Shown: positions 38,473 to 46,369 of the stretch, one piece after another
Layout: each line of letters starts with the position of its first letter
Position numbering within the stretch: the first letter of the stretch is position 1
From: Falsiroseomonas stagni DSM 19981
Lineage (GTDB): Bacteria; Pseudomonadota; Alphaproteobacteria; Acetobacterales; Acetobacteraceae
DNA: 64,000 bases
Direction: 5' to 3'
Assembly: GCF_900114315.1 (NCBI RefSeq)
Contig: NZ_FOSQ01000006.1
Location: 248,001-312,000 of the forward strand
The notes under the pieces: generated by a model
The model's database searches: none
What the model was told of the DNA's origin: nothing
What the model saw: the letters and a program-made list of their open reading frames with translations, nothing else
Made by a program: the position numbers and the translations under genes

Positions 38473-38979
38473 CTAGGCTTCCCCCACGCAGTCCAGCATC
38501 GCCGCCTGCAGCGCATCCGCCGGCGCCTTGCCGCCCCAGAGCACGAACTGGAAGGCCGGGAAGAAGCGCTCGCATTCCGTGATGGCGATGTCGACCATGT
38601 CCTCCAGGCTCTCGGCCGAGGCACCGGGCGCGCCGCGCAGCAGCACGGAATGGCGGAACACCGGCACGCCATCGTCGCTGTCGATGCCGAAATGGCCGAT
38701 CCAGAGCTTCTCATTGGCCAGGGCCAGCAGCTCGAACAGCCTCTCCCGCTTCCCCGCCGGCACCTTCAGGTCGAAGGTGCAGGAGAAATGCATGGCGCTG
38801 ATCTCATGCGACCAGGAGAAATAGAGCCCGTAGTCGCACCATTTGCCGGGGGCCTCCGCGGCCATCTCGCTGTCGGAGCGGCGGTCGAAGGCCCAGTCAT
38901 TGGCCGCGACGATCTGCTCCAGCACATCGAGGGGGTTCGCGGACCGGTCGCGTTCCTCGTAACCGAGATAGGCGGACAT
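38473..38979 (-). CDS. YbjN domain-containing protein
   Basis: 168 residues matching YbjN/type III chaperone-like proteins: ANPLDVLEQIVAANDWAFDR at the N-terminus, then WCDYGLYFSWSHEISAMHFSCTFDLKVP and LANEKLWIGHFGIDSDDGVPVFRHSVLLRG. YbjN members are soluble and linked to stress tolerance in enterobacteria; the molecular role is unknown. ATG 38979 gives MSAYLGYEERDRS; an upstream in-frame start at 39075 lacks conservation cues. Cotranscribed with proC. Confidence 0.9.
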   Translation of the reverse strand: MSAYLGYEERDRSANPLDVLEQIVAANDWAFDRRSDSEMAAEAPGKWCDYGLYFSWSHEISAMHFSCTFDLKVPAGKRERLFELLALANEKLWIGHFGIDSDDGVPVFRHSVLLRGAPGASAESLEDMVDIAITECERFFPAFQFVLWGGKAPADALQAAMLDCVGEA

Positions 38980-39168
38980 CGCGGCACCTCCTTCGCCCGA
39001 TCGGGAAACCCGACCCCAAGGTATAGGGGGTCTGGCACCCCGAATCGCCACAAGGGGTAGATTACGCAACCGCAAAACGCGGCTGCAAGCGTCGGTTCCG
39101 CGAAGCCTGCCAAAGAGTTGTGGACGAATCCGGCCATGGCGTCCCAGCCATGGCCCGGAAACGCCGCC

Positions 39169-39516
39169 TCAGTCGCCGCTGGGCGTGCCGACCGGGTCGC
39201 CTTCCGGCGGGTGGGTGCGGGCGATCCGGGCCTCCAGCGCCGCCAGGGAGGCTTCGAGCGCGACCACCCGCGCCTCCAGCGCCTCCGCCTGTTCCCGCGC
39301 CCGGCGGGCCACTTCCAGGGCCGCGTCCAGGTCGTCCCGCTTCACCAGGTCCAGGCGCTGCACCATGGCGTCCATCTGCGCGCGGCCCATCGCCTCCGCT
39401 TCCTGGCGCGCACCGGCCAGGACGCTGAAGGCGCCGCCGGCCATGCCGGCCAGGTCATCGAACAGCCCCCGCTTGTTGCCGCCAGACCCGCCGGCCGAAC
39501 CCGTTCCGCTGCTCAT
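39169..39516 (-). CDS. ubiK: UbiK-like accessory factor (BMFP domain)
   Basis: 115 residues. After a Gly/Ser-rich N-terminus comes LFDDLAGMAGGAFSVLAGARQEAEAM, then MDAMVQRLDLVKRDDLDAALEVARRAREQAEALEARV, a coiled coil typical of the UbiK/YqiC (BMFP) family that supports ubiquinone synthesis and can fuse membranes. The C-terminus is short and disordered. ATG 39516 directly follows an in-frame GTG. Its unit is divergent from hldD. Confidence 0.85.
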   Translation of the reverse strand: MSSGTGSAGGSGGNKRGLFDDLAGMAGGAFSVLAGARQEAEAMGRAQMDAMVQRLDLVKRDDLDAALEVARRAREQAEALEARVVALEASLAALEARIARTHPPEGDPVGTPSGD

Positions 39517-39694
39517 CACGACACTCCCAACCCGTTAAGAAGCCACTGTCACGCCCGCCCCATCGCGGCCTATACGCACCCCGAAGCCGCGGCCTATACC
39601 CGCCGTCACGCGTGGGTCAAACCGCGCCCCGGCGCAAGGCCCAGGCCGCGTCCGGGCCCATGGATCAAGCCGCGAGGCGAGAGGACAACCGCCG

Positions 39695-40687
39695 ATGTAT
39701 CTGGTCACGGGCGGCGCCGGTTTCATCGGCTCCAACCTCGTCGCCGCCCTCTGTGACCGCGGGGAGGAGGTGATGGTGGTCGACCGCCTGCGCCAGGGGG
39801 AGCCGGGGCGGGAGAAGTGGCGCAACATCGCAAGGCACCCCATCGCCGGCATCCTGCCGCCGGAGGAGCTGGAGGATTTCTGGTCCGAGGACCCGGATGT
39901 GGAGGCCGTCCTCCACATGGGCGCCATCAGCGCCACCACCGCGACGGATGGCGACCTCGTGGCCGCCACCAACTTCACCCTGCCGCTCTGGCTCTGGGCC
40001 GTCTGCGCCGAACGCGGCATCCCGCTGATCTACGCCTCCTCCGCCGCCACCTATGGCGATGGCGCCCAGGGCTTCGCGGATGAGGAGGCGAAGGCCGCCC
40101 TCGCGGCGCTCCGGCCGCTCAACCTCTATGGCTGGTCGAAGCTCGCCTTCGATCGCCGGGTGGCGGACATGCTGGACCGCGGCGTGCCGGCGCCGCCGCA
40201 ATGGGCGGGGCTGCGCTTCTTCAACGTCTATGGCCCCAATGAATACCACAAGGGCCGCATGGCCAGCGTCGTCTTCCACAAGTTCCACGAGGCCCGGTCC
40301 GGCGCGCCCGCCCGCTTGTTCCGGTCGGACCGCGAAGGCGTCGCCGATGGCGAGCAGATGCGCGACTTCGTCCATGTGGATGACTGCGTCGCCGCCATGC
40401 TCTGGCTGCTGGACAACCCGCAGGTCAGCGGCCTGTTCAACATCGGCTCCGGCCAGGCGCGCAGTTTCCTCGACCTGGTGCGCGCCATGTTCGCGGGCAT
40501 GGGGGAGGCCGAGCGGATCGAGTTCATCGACATGCCGGCCGACCTCCGCGGCAAGTACCAGTATTTCACGGAGGCCCCGATGGCGAAGCTGCGCGCGGCG
40601 GGGTTCGACCGTCCCGCGACCTCGCTGGAGGACGGCGTCGGCCGCTACGTCCGCGATTTCCTCATGTCACCCGATCCGCATCGCTGA
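39695..40687 (+). CDS. hldD: ADP-L-glycero-D-manno-heptose 6-epimerase
   Basis: HldD epimerises ADP-D-glycero-D-manno-heptose in LPS inner-core synthesis. 330 residues: Rossmann motif VTGGAGFIGSNLVAAL at residues 4-19, HMGAISATTATDGD, the catalytic Tyr-x-x-x-Lys in LYGWSKLAFDR, and the family hallmark FFNVYGPNEYHKGRMASVVFH. ATG 39695. An inverted repeat lies immediately after the stop. The product indicates a heptose-containing LPS core. Confidence 0.96.
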   Translation: MYLVTGGAGFIGSNLVAALCDRGEEVMVVDRLRQGEPGREKWRNIARHPIAGILPPEELEDFWSEDPDVEAVLHMGAISATTATDGDLVAATNFTLPLWLWAVCAERGIPLIYASSAATYGDGAQGFADEEAKAALAALRPLNLYGWSKLAFDRRVADMLDRGVPAPPQWAGLRFFNVYGPNEYHKGRMASVVFHKFHEARSGAPARLFRSDREGVADGEQMRDFVHVDDCVAAMLWLLDNPQVSGLFNIGSGQARSFLDLVRAMFAGMGEAERIEFIDMPADLRGKYQYFTEAPMAKLRAAGFDRPATSLEDGVGRYVRDFLMSPDPHR

Positions 40688-40768
40688 GAGCTTGTGCGTT
40701 AATGCCCGACAGCACCGAACATCGAGGATACGGCGCCATGCGACCCGCGGGCATTGACGCTCAAGCTC
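40688..40768. repeat. Long imperfect inverted repeat after hldD
   Basis: Arms of 21 bases at 40688-40708 and 40748-40768 are complementary at 19 positions; the left arm begins GAGCTTGTGCGTTAATG and the loop is 39 bases. It starts one base after the hldD stop. No U-tract follows, so it is not a standard terminator. It may be a small nonautonomous mobile repeat, a processing signal or a bidirectional attenuator before lgt. Confidence 0.7.
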
Positions 40769-40795
40769 GATCCCTGATGAATCGTTGACCGGCTG

Positions 40796-41596
40796 ATGCT
40801 GCTAGCCCTGCCCTTCCCGATGATCGACCCCGTGCTGGTCGAGATCGGTCCCTTCGCGCTCCGCTGGTATGCGCTGGCCTATATCGCCGGCATCGTGCTC
40901 GGCTGGATGCTGGCGCGGCGCATGGTGGCGCTCGCGCCGCGAATCGCCACCCAGGAACAGGTGGATGATTTCGTCACCTGGGCGACGCTCGGCGTCATCC
41001 TCGGCGGGCGGCTCGGCTACGTGCTGTTCTATCGCCCCGGCTACTACATCACCGCGCCGCATGAGGCGCTGTATGTCTGGCAGGGCGGCATGTCCTTCCA
41101 TGGCGGGATGCTGGGCGTCATCGTCGCGGCCATCTGGTTCTGCCGCGGCCAGGGCCTGAACCCGCTGGCCTTCGGGGATCGCATCGCGCCGGTCGTGCCG
41201 ATCGGCCTGTTCTTCGGCCGCGTCGCCAACTTCATCAATGGCGAGCTCTGGGGCCGCGCCACCGACGTGCCCTGGGCCATGGTCTTCCCGACCGGCGGCC
41301 CCGATCCGCGCCATCCGAGCCAGCTCTACCAGGCAGGGATGGAGGGCATCGCGCTCCTCATCCTGCTGCAGTTGATGGTCCGCCAGCCCGCACTCCGGGA
41401 CCGTCCCGGATTGCTCACCGGCACCTTCCTGGCGGGCTATGGCGTAGCGCGCTTCATCGGCGAATTCTTCCGCCAGCCGGATGCGCATCTCGGCTTCCTC
41501 TTCGCCGGCGCCACCATGGGGCAGTTGCTGTCCCTGCCGATGATCGCCGTGGGGCTGTTCCTGATCCTGCGGTCGAAGCGCGCCGTGACGGCGTGA
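40796..41596 (+). CDS. lgt: Prolipoprotein diacylglyceryl transferase
   Basis: Lgt transfers diacylglycerol from phosphatidylglycerol to the lipobox cysteine, the first step of lipoprotein maturation in the inner membrane. 266 residues, seven TM helices. Motifs: GGRLGYVLFYRPGYY, MSFHGGMLGVIVAA, the signature GLFFGRVANFINGELWGR (residues ~142-159), and HPSQLYQAGMEG. ATG 40796. It is coupled to the methyltransferase gene by GTGA. Several lipoproteins in this window would be substrates. Confidence 0.97.
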   Translation: MLLALPFPMIDPVLVEIGPFALRWYALAYIAGIVLGWMLARRMVALAPRIATQEQVDDFVTWATLGVILGGRLGYVLFYRPGYYITAPHEALYVWQGGMSFHGGMLGVIVAAIWFCRGQGLNPLAFGDRIAPVVPIGLFFGRVANFINGELWGRATDVPWAMVFPTGGPDPRHPSQLYQAGMEGIALLILLQLMVRQPALRDRPGLLTGTFLAGYGVARFIGEFFRQPDAHLGFLFAGATMGQLLSLPMIAVGLFLILRSKRAVTA

Positions 41597-42621
41597 CCGG
41601 CAGCGGCATGGCCGAAGGGATTGAACGCCTCGACCGCTTCATGGCCCGCGCGGTCGCGGCCTACTACGCCCGCCCCGCCTCCCCCTTCGGCCGGGGCGGC
41701 GACTTCACCACGGCGCCCGAGATCAGCCAGGCCTTCGGGGAGGTGCTGGGCGCCTGGGCCGCCGTGGTCTGGGACCGGATGGGCCGCCCCGATCCCGTGC
41801 TGCTGGTGGAATGCGGCCCGGGCCGCGGCACGCTGATGGCCGATGCGCTGCGCGCCGCCGGCGATGTGGCACCCGCCTTCCGGGCCGCGCTGCGGCTGCA
41901 CCTGGTCGAAACCTCGCCAGCCCTCCGCGATGCGCAGCGCCGCGCGCTGGGCGATGCCGTGGCGGCCTGGCACGATGATCTCTCCGCCCTGCCCGCCGGC
42001 CCGCTGCTGCTGCTGGGCAATGAATTCCTCGATGCCTTGCCCATCCGGCAATTCGTCCGCCGCGGCGATGGCTGGGCGGAACGCCATGTCGCGGACGGCG
42101 CCTTTCACGAACTCCCCGCCGCCGACCCGCCCGCCTGGCCGGATGAGGCGCCGGAAGGCGCGGTGCGGGAGGTCTGCGAAGCGGCGGAGGCCATTATCCA
42201 GGCCCTGGCGCGGCGCCTGTCCACCCAGCGCGGCGCGGCGCTGTTCATCGACTACGGCCCCGCCGAATCCTGCCTGGGCGAGAGCCTGCAGGCGGTCTCC
42301 GGCCAGCAGGGCGGCATCGATCCCCTGGCCGGCCCCGGCACGGTGGACCTCACCGCCCATGTCGATTTCGAAGCCCTCGCCACCCGGGCCCGCGAAGCCG
42401 GCGCAGTCGCGCAGGGGCCATTGCCGCAGGGGCTGTTCCTCCAGCGCCTCGGCCTGATGACGCGCGCCGCCATGCTGGCCCAGTCCCGCCCGCGCCTGGC
42501 CGGCGACATCCTCTCCGGCGCCGAACGCCTGGTGGCGGCGGAAGGCATGGGCCGCCTGTTCAAGGCCCTGGCCGTCTGCGACCCTGCCCTCGCCCCCCTG
42601 CCTGGATTCGAGACCCCATGA
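41593..42621 (+). CDS. MidA/NDUFAF7-type SAM-dependent methyltransferase
   Basis: 342 residues with the DUF185/MidA fold: GRGGDFTTAPEISQAFGEVLGAW (residues ~34-56), a SAM-binding LLVECGPGRGTLMADALRAA, LHLVETSPALRDAQR, and LLLGNEFLDALPIRQFV. Eukaryotic NDUFAF7 dimethylates an arginine of complex I subunit NDUFS2; a similar role toward NuoD is plausible in alphaproteobacteria. Start GTG overlaps the lgt stop; it overlaps pgeF by ATGA. lgt-midA-pgeF is a conserved order in this class as far as I recall. Confidence 0.9.
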   Translation: MTGSGMAEGIERLDRFMARAVAAYYARPASPFGRGGDFTTAPEISQAFGEVLGAWAAVVWDRMGRPDPVLLVECGPGRGTLMADALRAAGDVAPAFRAALRLHLVETSPALRDAQRRALGDAVAAWHDDLSALPAGPLLLLGNEFLDALPIRQFVRRGDGWAERHVADGAFHELPAADPPAWPDEAPEGAVREVCEAAEAIIQALARRLSTQRGAALFIDYGPAESCLGESLQAVSGQQGGIDPLAGPGTVDLTAHVDFEALATRAREAGAVAQGPLPQGLFLQRLGLMTRAAMLAQSRPRLAGDILSGAERLVAAEGMGRLFKALAVCDPALAPLPGFETP

Positions 42622-43382
42622 ACCCCGGCTACCTGACCGGCGCCCTGCCCCTGCCGCACGCCTTCTTCACGCGCCAGGGCGGCGTCTCCACCGGCGCCTT
42701 CGCCTCGCTGAACTGCTCCCTATCCTCCCCCGACGATCCGGAAGCCGTGCGCCGCAACCGCGCCGCTGCGGCCGGGGTGCTGGGCGCGGCACCCGGGGAG
42801 ATGCTGGGCCTCTACCAGGTGCATGGCGTCGCGGTGGCGGATGGCCGCGCGCCTTGGGACGACGCCACCCGCCCCCGCGCCGATGCGGCGGTGACGGACC
42901 GGCCCGGCCAGGTTCTGTCCATCGTCACCGCGGATTGCGCGCCGGTGCTGTTCGCGGATGCGGAGGCCGGGGTGGTCGGCGCCGCCCATGCGGGCTGGCG
43001 CGGCGCCGTGGCGGGGGTGCTGGAGGCGACGATCGACGCCATGGAAGGCCTCGGCGCCCGCCGCGCGCGCATCGCCGCCCTGGTCGGCCCCTGCATCGGC
43101 CAGGCGAGCTACGAGGTCGGCGCCGATCTGCGCGACGAGGTCCTGGCCCGGGACGCCGCGGATGCCCGCTTCTTCGCCCCCGGCCGGCGGGAGGATCGCT
43201 GGCAATTCGACCTGGCGGGCTATTGCGTGGCCAGGCTGGCCGCCGCCGGGGCCGGGCAAGCCCGCGCCCTGATGATCGATACCCTGGCGGAGGAGGATCG
43301 CTTCTTCAGCCATCGCCGCCGGACGCTGGCTGGCGGCGGGCCGATCGGCCACCAACTCTCCGCCATCGCGATACCACGGTGA
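42618..43382 (+). CDS. pgeF: Peptidoglycan editing factor / multicopper-oxidase-like YfiH protein
   Basis: 254 residues of the YfiH/PgeF family: HAFFTRQGGVSTGAFASLN (residues ~14-32), the metal-site LYQVHGVAV, TADCAPVLF, HAGWRGAVAGVLEATI with the catalytic His, and LVGPCIGQASYEVG. PgeF removes wrongly incorporated L-Ser from UDP-MurNAc in E. coli; homologues also show laccase and purine phosphorylase activity. It is the last of three coupled genes lgt-methyltransferase-pgeF. Confidence 0.93.
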   Translation: MNPGYLTGALPLPHAFFTRQGGVSTGAFASLNCSLSSPDDPEAVRRNRAAAAGVLGAAPGEMLGLYQVHGVAVADGRAPWDDATRPRADAAVTDRPGQVLSIVTADCAPVLFADAEAGVVGAAHAGWRGAVAGVLEATIDAMEGLGARRARIAALVGPCIGQASYEVGADLRDEVLARDAADARFFAPGRREDRWQFDLAGYCVARLAAAGAGQARALMIDTLAEEDRFFSHRRRTLAGGGPIGHQLSAIAIPR

Positions 43383-43386
43383 GGCC

Positions 43387-43455
43387 ATGCCCTACGTCGT
43401 CATGTTCATGGTACTGATGATGCTGACCATGCTGGTTTCCTGTGTCATCGCGTAG
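43387..43455 (+). CDS. Possible 22-residue hydrophobic peptide
   Basis: A short frame ([20 protein letters not shown] plus two residues) starts 5 bases after pgeF and ends inside the start of the next lipoprotein gene, overlapping it by 14 bases. It is one hydrophobic helix rich in Met. The ribosome site (GTGAGG) is only 2 bases from the ATG, so translation is doubtful. It could couple translation of the downstream gene. Confidence 0.3.
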   Translation: MPYVVMFMVLMMLTMLVSCVIA

Positions 43456-44395
43456 CGCGCGGCGCGCCCTGCTGGCCGCGCTGGCGCCATTGGCGCTGGC
43501 CGCCTGCGGCGACCTTCCCCAGCCCTTCCGCGGCCGCCCCGGCCAGGTGGCGCGGCAGTTGCGCCGGCCGCCGGGCTACCGCCTGGCCATCCCGCCATCC
43601 CCCCAGGCGATGCTGACGGATGCCGATGCCGCATCCCTCGCCACCGCCATGGCGGAAGCCCTGGTGGCGCAGGAGATCCCGGCCGTGGCCGGCCCGGCCC
43701 TGCCGCTGGACTGGCAGCTGGTGGTGGGCGTGGAACGCGAAGGTGCCGTCGTCACCCCGCGCTTCGCCGTGACCAGCGGGGATGGCGTCGCGCTCGGCAT
43801 GCTGGTCGGCCGCCCGGTGCCGGCGCGCGAATGGGCCGATGGCAATGCCCAGCTCTTCGCCCGCATCGCCGGGGAAGCCGCGCCACGGCTGGCGGACCTC
43901 CTCTCCCGCATCGAGGCGCAGGCCCGCACCGGCGATGAGCGCGCCGCCGGGTCCGGCGCGCCGGTGATGCGGCTGCTGCCCGTGCGCGGCGCGCCCGGCG
44001 ATGGCAACCGCAGCCTGACCGCGAAGATGAAGGACAGCCTGGCCGCGCTGGGCTTCCAGGTGCAGGACCAGGCCGCAGGGGCCGATTTCGCCGTCTCCGG
44101 CGAGGTGACGATGGCCCCCGCCGGCCGCGGCATGCAGCGCGTGGAGATCGTCTGGACCGTCTCCCGCCGGGATGGCCAGGACCTGGGCCGCGTCGCGCAG
44201 TTGAACGAGGTGCCGGCCGGCACGCTGAACGGCCTGTGGGGCGACGTCGCCTTCGTGGTGGCGGAGGAAGCAGCCGGCGGCGTGCGGGACGTGGTGTTCA
44301 ATGCCGGCGGCATCGGCGCCCGCCCGGCCGCGGCGCCCCCCCCGGCCAGCGCGCCGGCGGCGCCCCCGGCCGGATCGGCCCGCCCGCGGCGGTAG
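43442..44395 (+). CDS. Putative lipoprotein of unknown function
   Basis: 317 residues from GTG 43442. N-terminus [22 protein letters not shown] carries a lipobox with Cys at about residue 22. The mature part has [58 protein letters not shown] and a second half beginning [22 protein letters not shown], with two roughly similar alpha/beta halves. It ends in a 25-residue Pro/Ala tail. I do not recognise a family. It follows pgeF and precedes a perfect palindrome and prs. Confidence 0.82.
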   Translation: MSSRSARRALLAALAPLALAACGDLPQPFRGRPGQVARQLRRPPGYRLAIPPSPQAMLTDADAASLATAMAEALVAQEIPAVAGPALPLDWQLVVGVEREGAVVTPRFAVTSGDGVALGMLVGRPVPAREWADGNAQLFARIAGEAAPRLADLLSRIEAQARTGDERAAGSGAPVMRLLPVRGAPGDGNRSLTAKMKDSLAALGFQVQDQAAGADFAVSGEVTMAPAGRGMQRVEIVWTVSRRDGQDLGRVAQLNEVPAGTLNGLWGDVAFVVAEEAAGGVRDVVFNAGGIGARPAAAPPPASAPAAPPAGSARPRR

Positions 44396-44494
44396 ACCAT
44401 ACCTGCCGATGGCGGGAGGGCGGCCCCGGCGGTGGGGCCGCCATGCGTGGGCGTCATCCGCCCGCGATGGACACCCAACCGTCACGTTGCTACC

Positions 44495-44520
44495 AACCCG
44501 CCCGTCGCGACGGGCGGGTT
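44495..44520. terminator. Perfect 26-bp palindrome between the lipoprotein gene and prs
   Basis: Thirteen-base arms (AACCCGCCCGTCG and its complement) abut with no spacer, so the RNA would form a strong hairpin with a small loop. It is flanked by AA on the left and TTT on the right, giving a weak bidirectional terminator pattern. It lies 100 bases after the lipoprotein gene and 41 bases before prs. Confidence 0.55.
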
Positions 44521-44561
44521 TCCGGCGCGCCACCCTCCCTTGCCCCCGGGGTTCGTGTCGC

Positions 44562-45494
44562 ATGAAGATCATCGCCTGCAACAGCAACCGCCCGCTTGCA
44601 GAGGCGGTGGCATCGGCGCTGGGCATCCCGCTCACCCAGGCCTCCGTCCGCCGCTTCGCGGACATGGAGATCTTCTGCGAGATCCATGAGAACGTCCGCG
44701 GCGAGGATGTCTTCGTGGTCCAGTCCACGAGCTACCCCGCGAACGACAACCTGATGGAACTGCTGATCATGCTGGACGCGCTGAAGCGCGGCAGCGCGCG
44801 GCGCATCACGGCGGTCATCCCCTATTTCGGCTATGCGCGGCAGGACCGGAAATCGGGCCCCCGCACGCCGATCTCCGCCAAGCTCGTGGCGAACCTCATC
44901 ACCGCGGCCGGCGCCAACCGCGTGCTGACGATGGATCTGCACGCAGCCCAGATCCAGGGCTTCTTCGACATCCCCGTCGACAACCTCTTCGCCGCGCCGC
45001 TCTTCGCGCGCGACATCCAGGAGCGTTTCGCGGGCCGCGACCTGATGGTGGTCTCCCCCGATGTGGGCGGCGTGGTCCGCGCCCGCGCCATCGCGGCGCG
45101 CATCCACACCGACCTCGCGATCATCGACAAGCGCCGCCCCCGCGCCGGCGTTTCCGAAGTGATGAACGTGATCGGTGAGGTCGAGGGCCGGCACTGCATC
45201 CTGGTGGACGACATCGTCGATTCCGGCGGCACCCTCTGCAACGCGGCGGAGGCGCTGCTGAAGAACGGCGCCAAGTCGGCCAGCGTCTATGTCACGCACG
45301 GCGTCTTCTCCGGCGGCGCGGTGGCGCGCGTCGGCGCCGCGGCGATCGAGCACATGATCGTCACGGACAGCATCCTGGCGACCGAGGCCGTGCGCGTCAG
45401 CCGCAACATCAAGCAGCTGACCATCGCCCCCCTGCTGGCGGAGGCGATGAAGCGCATCAGCGAGGAAAGCTCCGTCTCCACGCTGTTCAACTGA
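44562..45494 (+). CDS. prs: Ribose-phosphate pyrophosphokinase
   Basis: Prs makes PRPP from ribose 5-phosphate and ATP for nucleotide, His and Trp synthesis. 310 residues: N-terminal [58 protein letters not shown], the metal-binding [19 protein letters not shown], and the PRPP loop [21 protein letters not shown] 44562. A 47-residue lipoprotein gene overlaps its stop (TGATG). Confidence 0.98.
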   Translation: MKIIACNSNRPLAEAVASALGIPLTQASVRRFADMEIFCEIHENVRGEDVFVVQSTSYPANDNLMELLIMLDALKRGSARRITAVIPYFGYARQDRKSGPRTPISAKLVANLITAAGANRVLTMDLHAAQIQGFFDIPVDNLFAAPLFARDIQERFAGRDLMVVSPDVGGVVRARAIAARIHTDLAIIDKRRPRAGVSEVMNVIGEVEGRHCILVDDIVDSGGTLCNAAEALLKNGAKSASVYVTHGVFSGGAVARVGAAAIEHMIVTDSILATEAVRVSRNIKQLTIAPLLAEAMKRISEESSVSTLFN

Positions 45495-45637
45495 TGAAGC
45501 GCGCCTGCCTCCTCCTCGCGCTGCTGGCCTTGGCGGGCTGCACCACGGACCAGGTGGCGCGCAGCGCGGCTTCCGCCTGCCGGGCCAACCCGCAATCCTG
45601 CACCGATCATACGGCGCCGGAGGTCACGCGCCGCTGA
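45494..45637 (+). CDS. 47-residue putative lipoprotein downstream of prs
   Basis: Begins at an ATG inside the prs stop (TGATG). Sequence [20 protein letters not shown] has a short n-region, a hydrophobic core and a lipobox LAGC with Cys at residue 16, followed by ~30 polar residues including two more Cys. It resembles small entericidin-like or family-unassigned lipoproteins. The signal and coupling support expression; function unknown. Confidence 0.65.
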   Translation: MKRACLLLALLALAGCTTDQVARSAASACRANPQSCTDHTAPEVTRR

Positions 45638-45701
45638 TCGGCGCGTGATGCAACCAGTCCACCCCTGACGACGTTGCGCTGCCTCTCTCGCGGAGGCAGG
45701 C

Positions 45702-45971
45702 ATGATCTACTGGATGGTGGTGGGGCTGCTGGCCCTGGCCGAATGGTATCGCGCGGATGGGCACCACATCCGCAACCGCGCCATGGTGGCGACGCTGACG
45801 ATGGCGGGCGGCCTGCTGCTGGGCGTGCCCCTGCTATTCGCCCTGGGCCTGGCCGCCGCGACCTGGTTCTGGGCGATGATCCCGCTGCAATGGCCGCGCG
45901 CCAGCGCCGCCGCGGGCATCGCGGCCGGCGCCGGCATCACGGGATGGGCGCTCGGCCTGTCGCTGTCCTGA
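45702..45971 (+). CDS. Small membrane protein of unknown function
   Basis: 89 residues, three predicted TM segments: MIYWMVVGLLALAEWY, MVATLTMAGGLLLGVPLLFALGLAAATWFWAM, and AGIAAGAGITGWALGLSL, separated by short charged loops (RADGHHIRNRA). No family recognised. The ATG follows a GGAGGCAGGC site. It is convergent with the DUF35 gene with a 6-base gap. Confidence 0.65.
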   Translation: MIYWMVVGLLALAEWYRADGHHIRNRAMVATLTMAGGLLLGVPLLFALGLAAATWFWAMIPLQWPRASAAAGIAAGAGITGWALGLSLS

Positions 45972-45977
45972 TCGCGG

Positions 45978-46364
45978 TCAGGCCAGGGTGAAACAGGGCA
46001 CCGGCGCGCCGTTCCCCTCGCTGGCCTTGAACACCAGACGCACCTTCGCGCCGATCCGCACGGCCTCCAGATCGCAATCCACGATGTTGGTGAACAGGCG
46101 CGGGCCTTCCGCGAGTTCCACATAGGCTGCGCAGGTCGGCCCGCCGGCGCGCAGGATGGTGTAGCTGTAGACCGTGCCCGCGCCGCTCGCCTCCACCAGG
46201 TCCACGTTGGGCGACAGCGTGAACGGCGACACGCCACGCGGATACCAGAAGTGCCGGCCGGTATCCCGGCAGAGCCCGATCATCAGCCTGCCCTGCCGCG
46301 CGGCATCCCAGACGGCCTTGCTGGTGGGATCGGCCACGGGGGCGGCGAAGAGCTTCTCGCTCAT
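45978..46364 (-). CDS. Zn-ribbon/OB-fold protein (DUF35 family), thiolase partner
   Basis: 128 residues. After MSEKLFAAPVADPTSKAVWDAA comes GRLMIGLCRDTGRHFWYPRGVSPF, the position of the rubredoxin-like zinc ribbon, though only one of the usual four Cys remains (LCRDTG), then an OB-fold (VYSYTILRAGGPTCAAYVELAEGPRLFTNIVDCD). DUF35 proteins pair with SCP2-type thiolases and act as acyl-CoA adaptor subunits. It starts 5 bases after the thiolase stop; a GTG at 46373 overlapping that stop is an alternative. Confidence 0.88.
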   Translation of the reverse strand: MSEKLFAAPVADPTSKAVWDAARQGRLMIGLCRDTGRHFWYPRGVSPFTLSPNVDLVEASGAGTVYSYTILRAGGPTCAAYVELAEGPRLFTNIVDCDLEAVRIGAKVRLVFKASEGNGAPVPCFTLA

Positions 46365-46369
46365 GGGTG

